A DNA stretch of 5,533 bases from CAYQQU01 sp964419545 (GTDB taxonomy: Bacteria; Bacteroidota; Bacteroidia; Chitinophagales; Saprospiraceae). The stretch lies in the NCBI GenBank assembly GCA_964419545.1, contig CAYQQU010000144.1:1-5533 (forward strand). Direction: 5' to 3'. The notes below the pieces were generated by a model. The model ran no database searches. It was not told the DNA's origin and saw only the letters and a list, made by a program, of their open reading frames with translations. The position numbers and the translations under genes were made by a program. This document shows, piece by piece, positions 5,520-5,533 of this stretch. Every line of letters starts with the position of its first letter. The stretch's first letter is position 1.

Positions 5520-5533
5520 ATAATTTAGGTGTT

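Noticed and set aside
1..5533. CRISPR array, tRNA, rRNA, toxin-antitoxin pair or defence operon
   Set aside because: No regularly spaced repeats, cloverleaf, rRNA signature or paired small genes were found on either strand.

Overview
The window most likely comes from the chromosome of a Bacteroidota bacterium, possibly near Saprospiria or Cytophagia, though the exact lineage cannot be fixed from sequence alone. The reasons are an archaeal/eukaryote-type prolyl-tRNA synthetase ending in Tyr, perfect matches to the Bacteroidota -7 promoter element (TAnnTTTG), A-rich leaders without Shine-Dalgarno sequences, and a YifB/ComM protein opening with MLVKTFASALQGVDA.

Layout. Positions 1-761 (+) hold the C-terminal part of an IS4/IS701-type DDE transposase that starts before the window. 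Positions 762-909 are intergenic, with a 20-bp palindrome and a perfect -7 element only 4 nt before the next start codon. Positions 910-1905 (+) encode a complete DesA-like membrane fatty acid desaturase. Convergent to it, on the minus strand, lie comM/yifB (2018-3574) and, upstream of that, proS (3824-5293). A strong hairpin terminator (3767-3801) follows proS. The last 240 bases (5294-5533) are the AT-rich upstream region of proS, with a -7 element at the far end and a dense cluster of TTAAC motifs.

The genes do not form one pathway. proS (translation) and comM (AAA+ ATPase linked to DNA branch migration in natural transformation) look like conserved core genes with high GC. The transposase and desaturase are visibly less GC-rich and may have arrived separately.

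The most unusual features are non-coding. (1) Just after the comM stop codon there is a second, diverged copy of the last 15 codons of comM. It begins abruptly at a 15-bp identical block and differs mostly at synonymous positions, including two TCG/AGT serine switches. This looks like an integration or recombination scar at the 3' end of comM. (2) The stretch between proS and comM can fold into two large hairpins that compete for the same five bases, a possible switch in the comM leader. (3) Seven TTAAC/GTTAA motifs lie within about 113 bp upstream of proS. I see no complete new defence system, CRISPR array, tRNA or rRNA.
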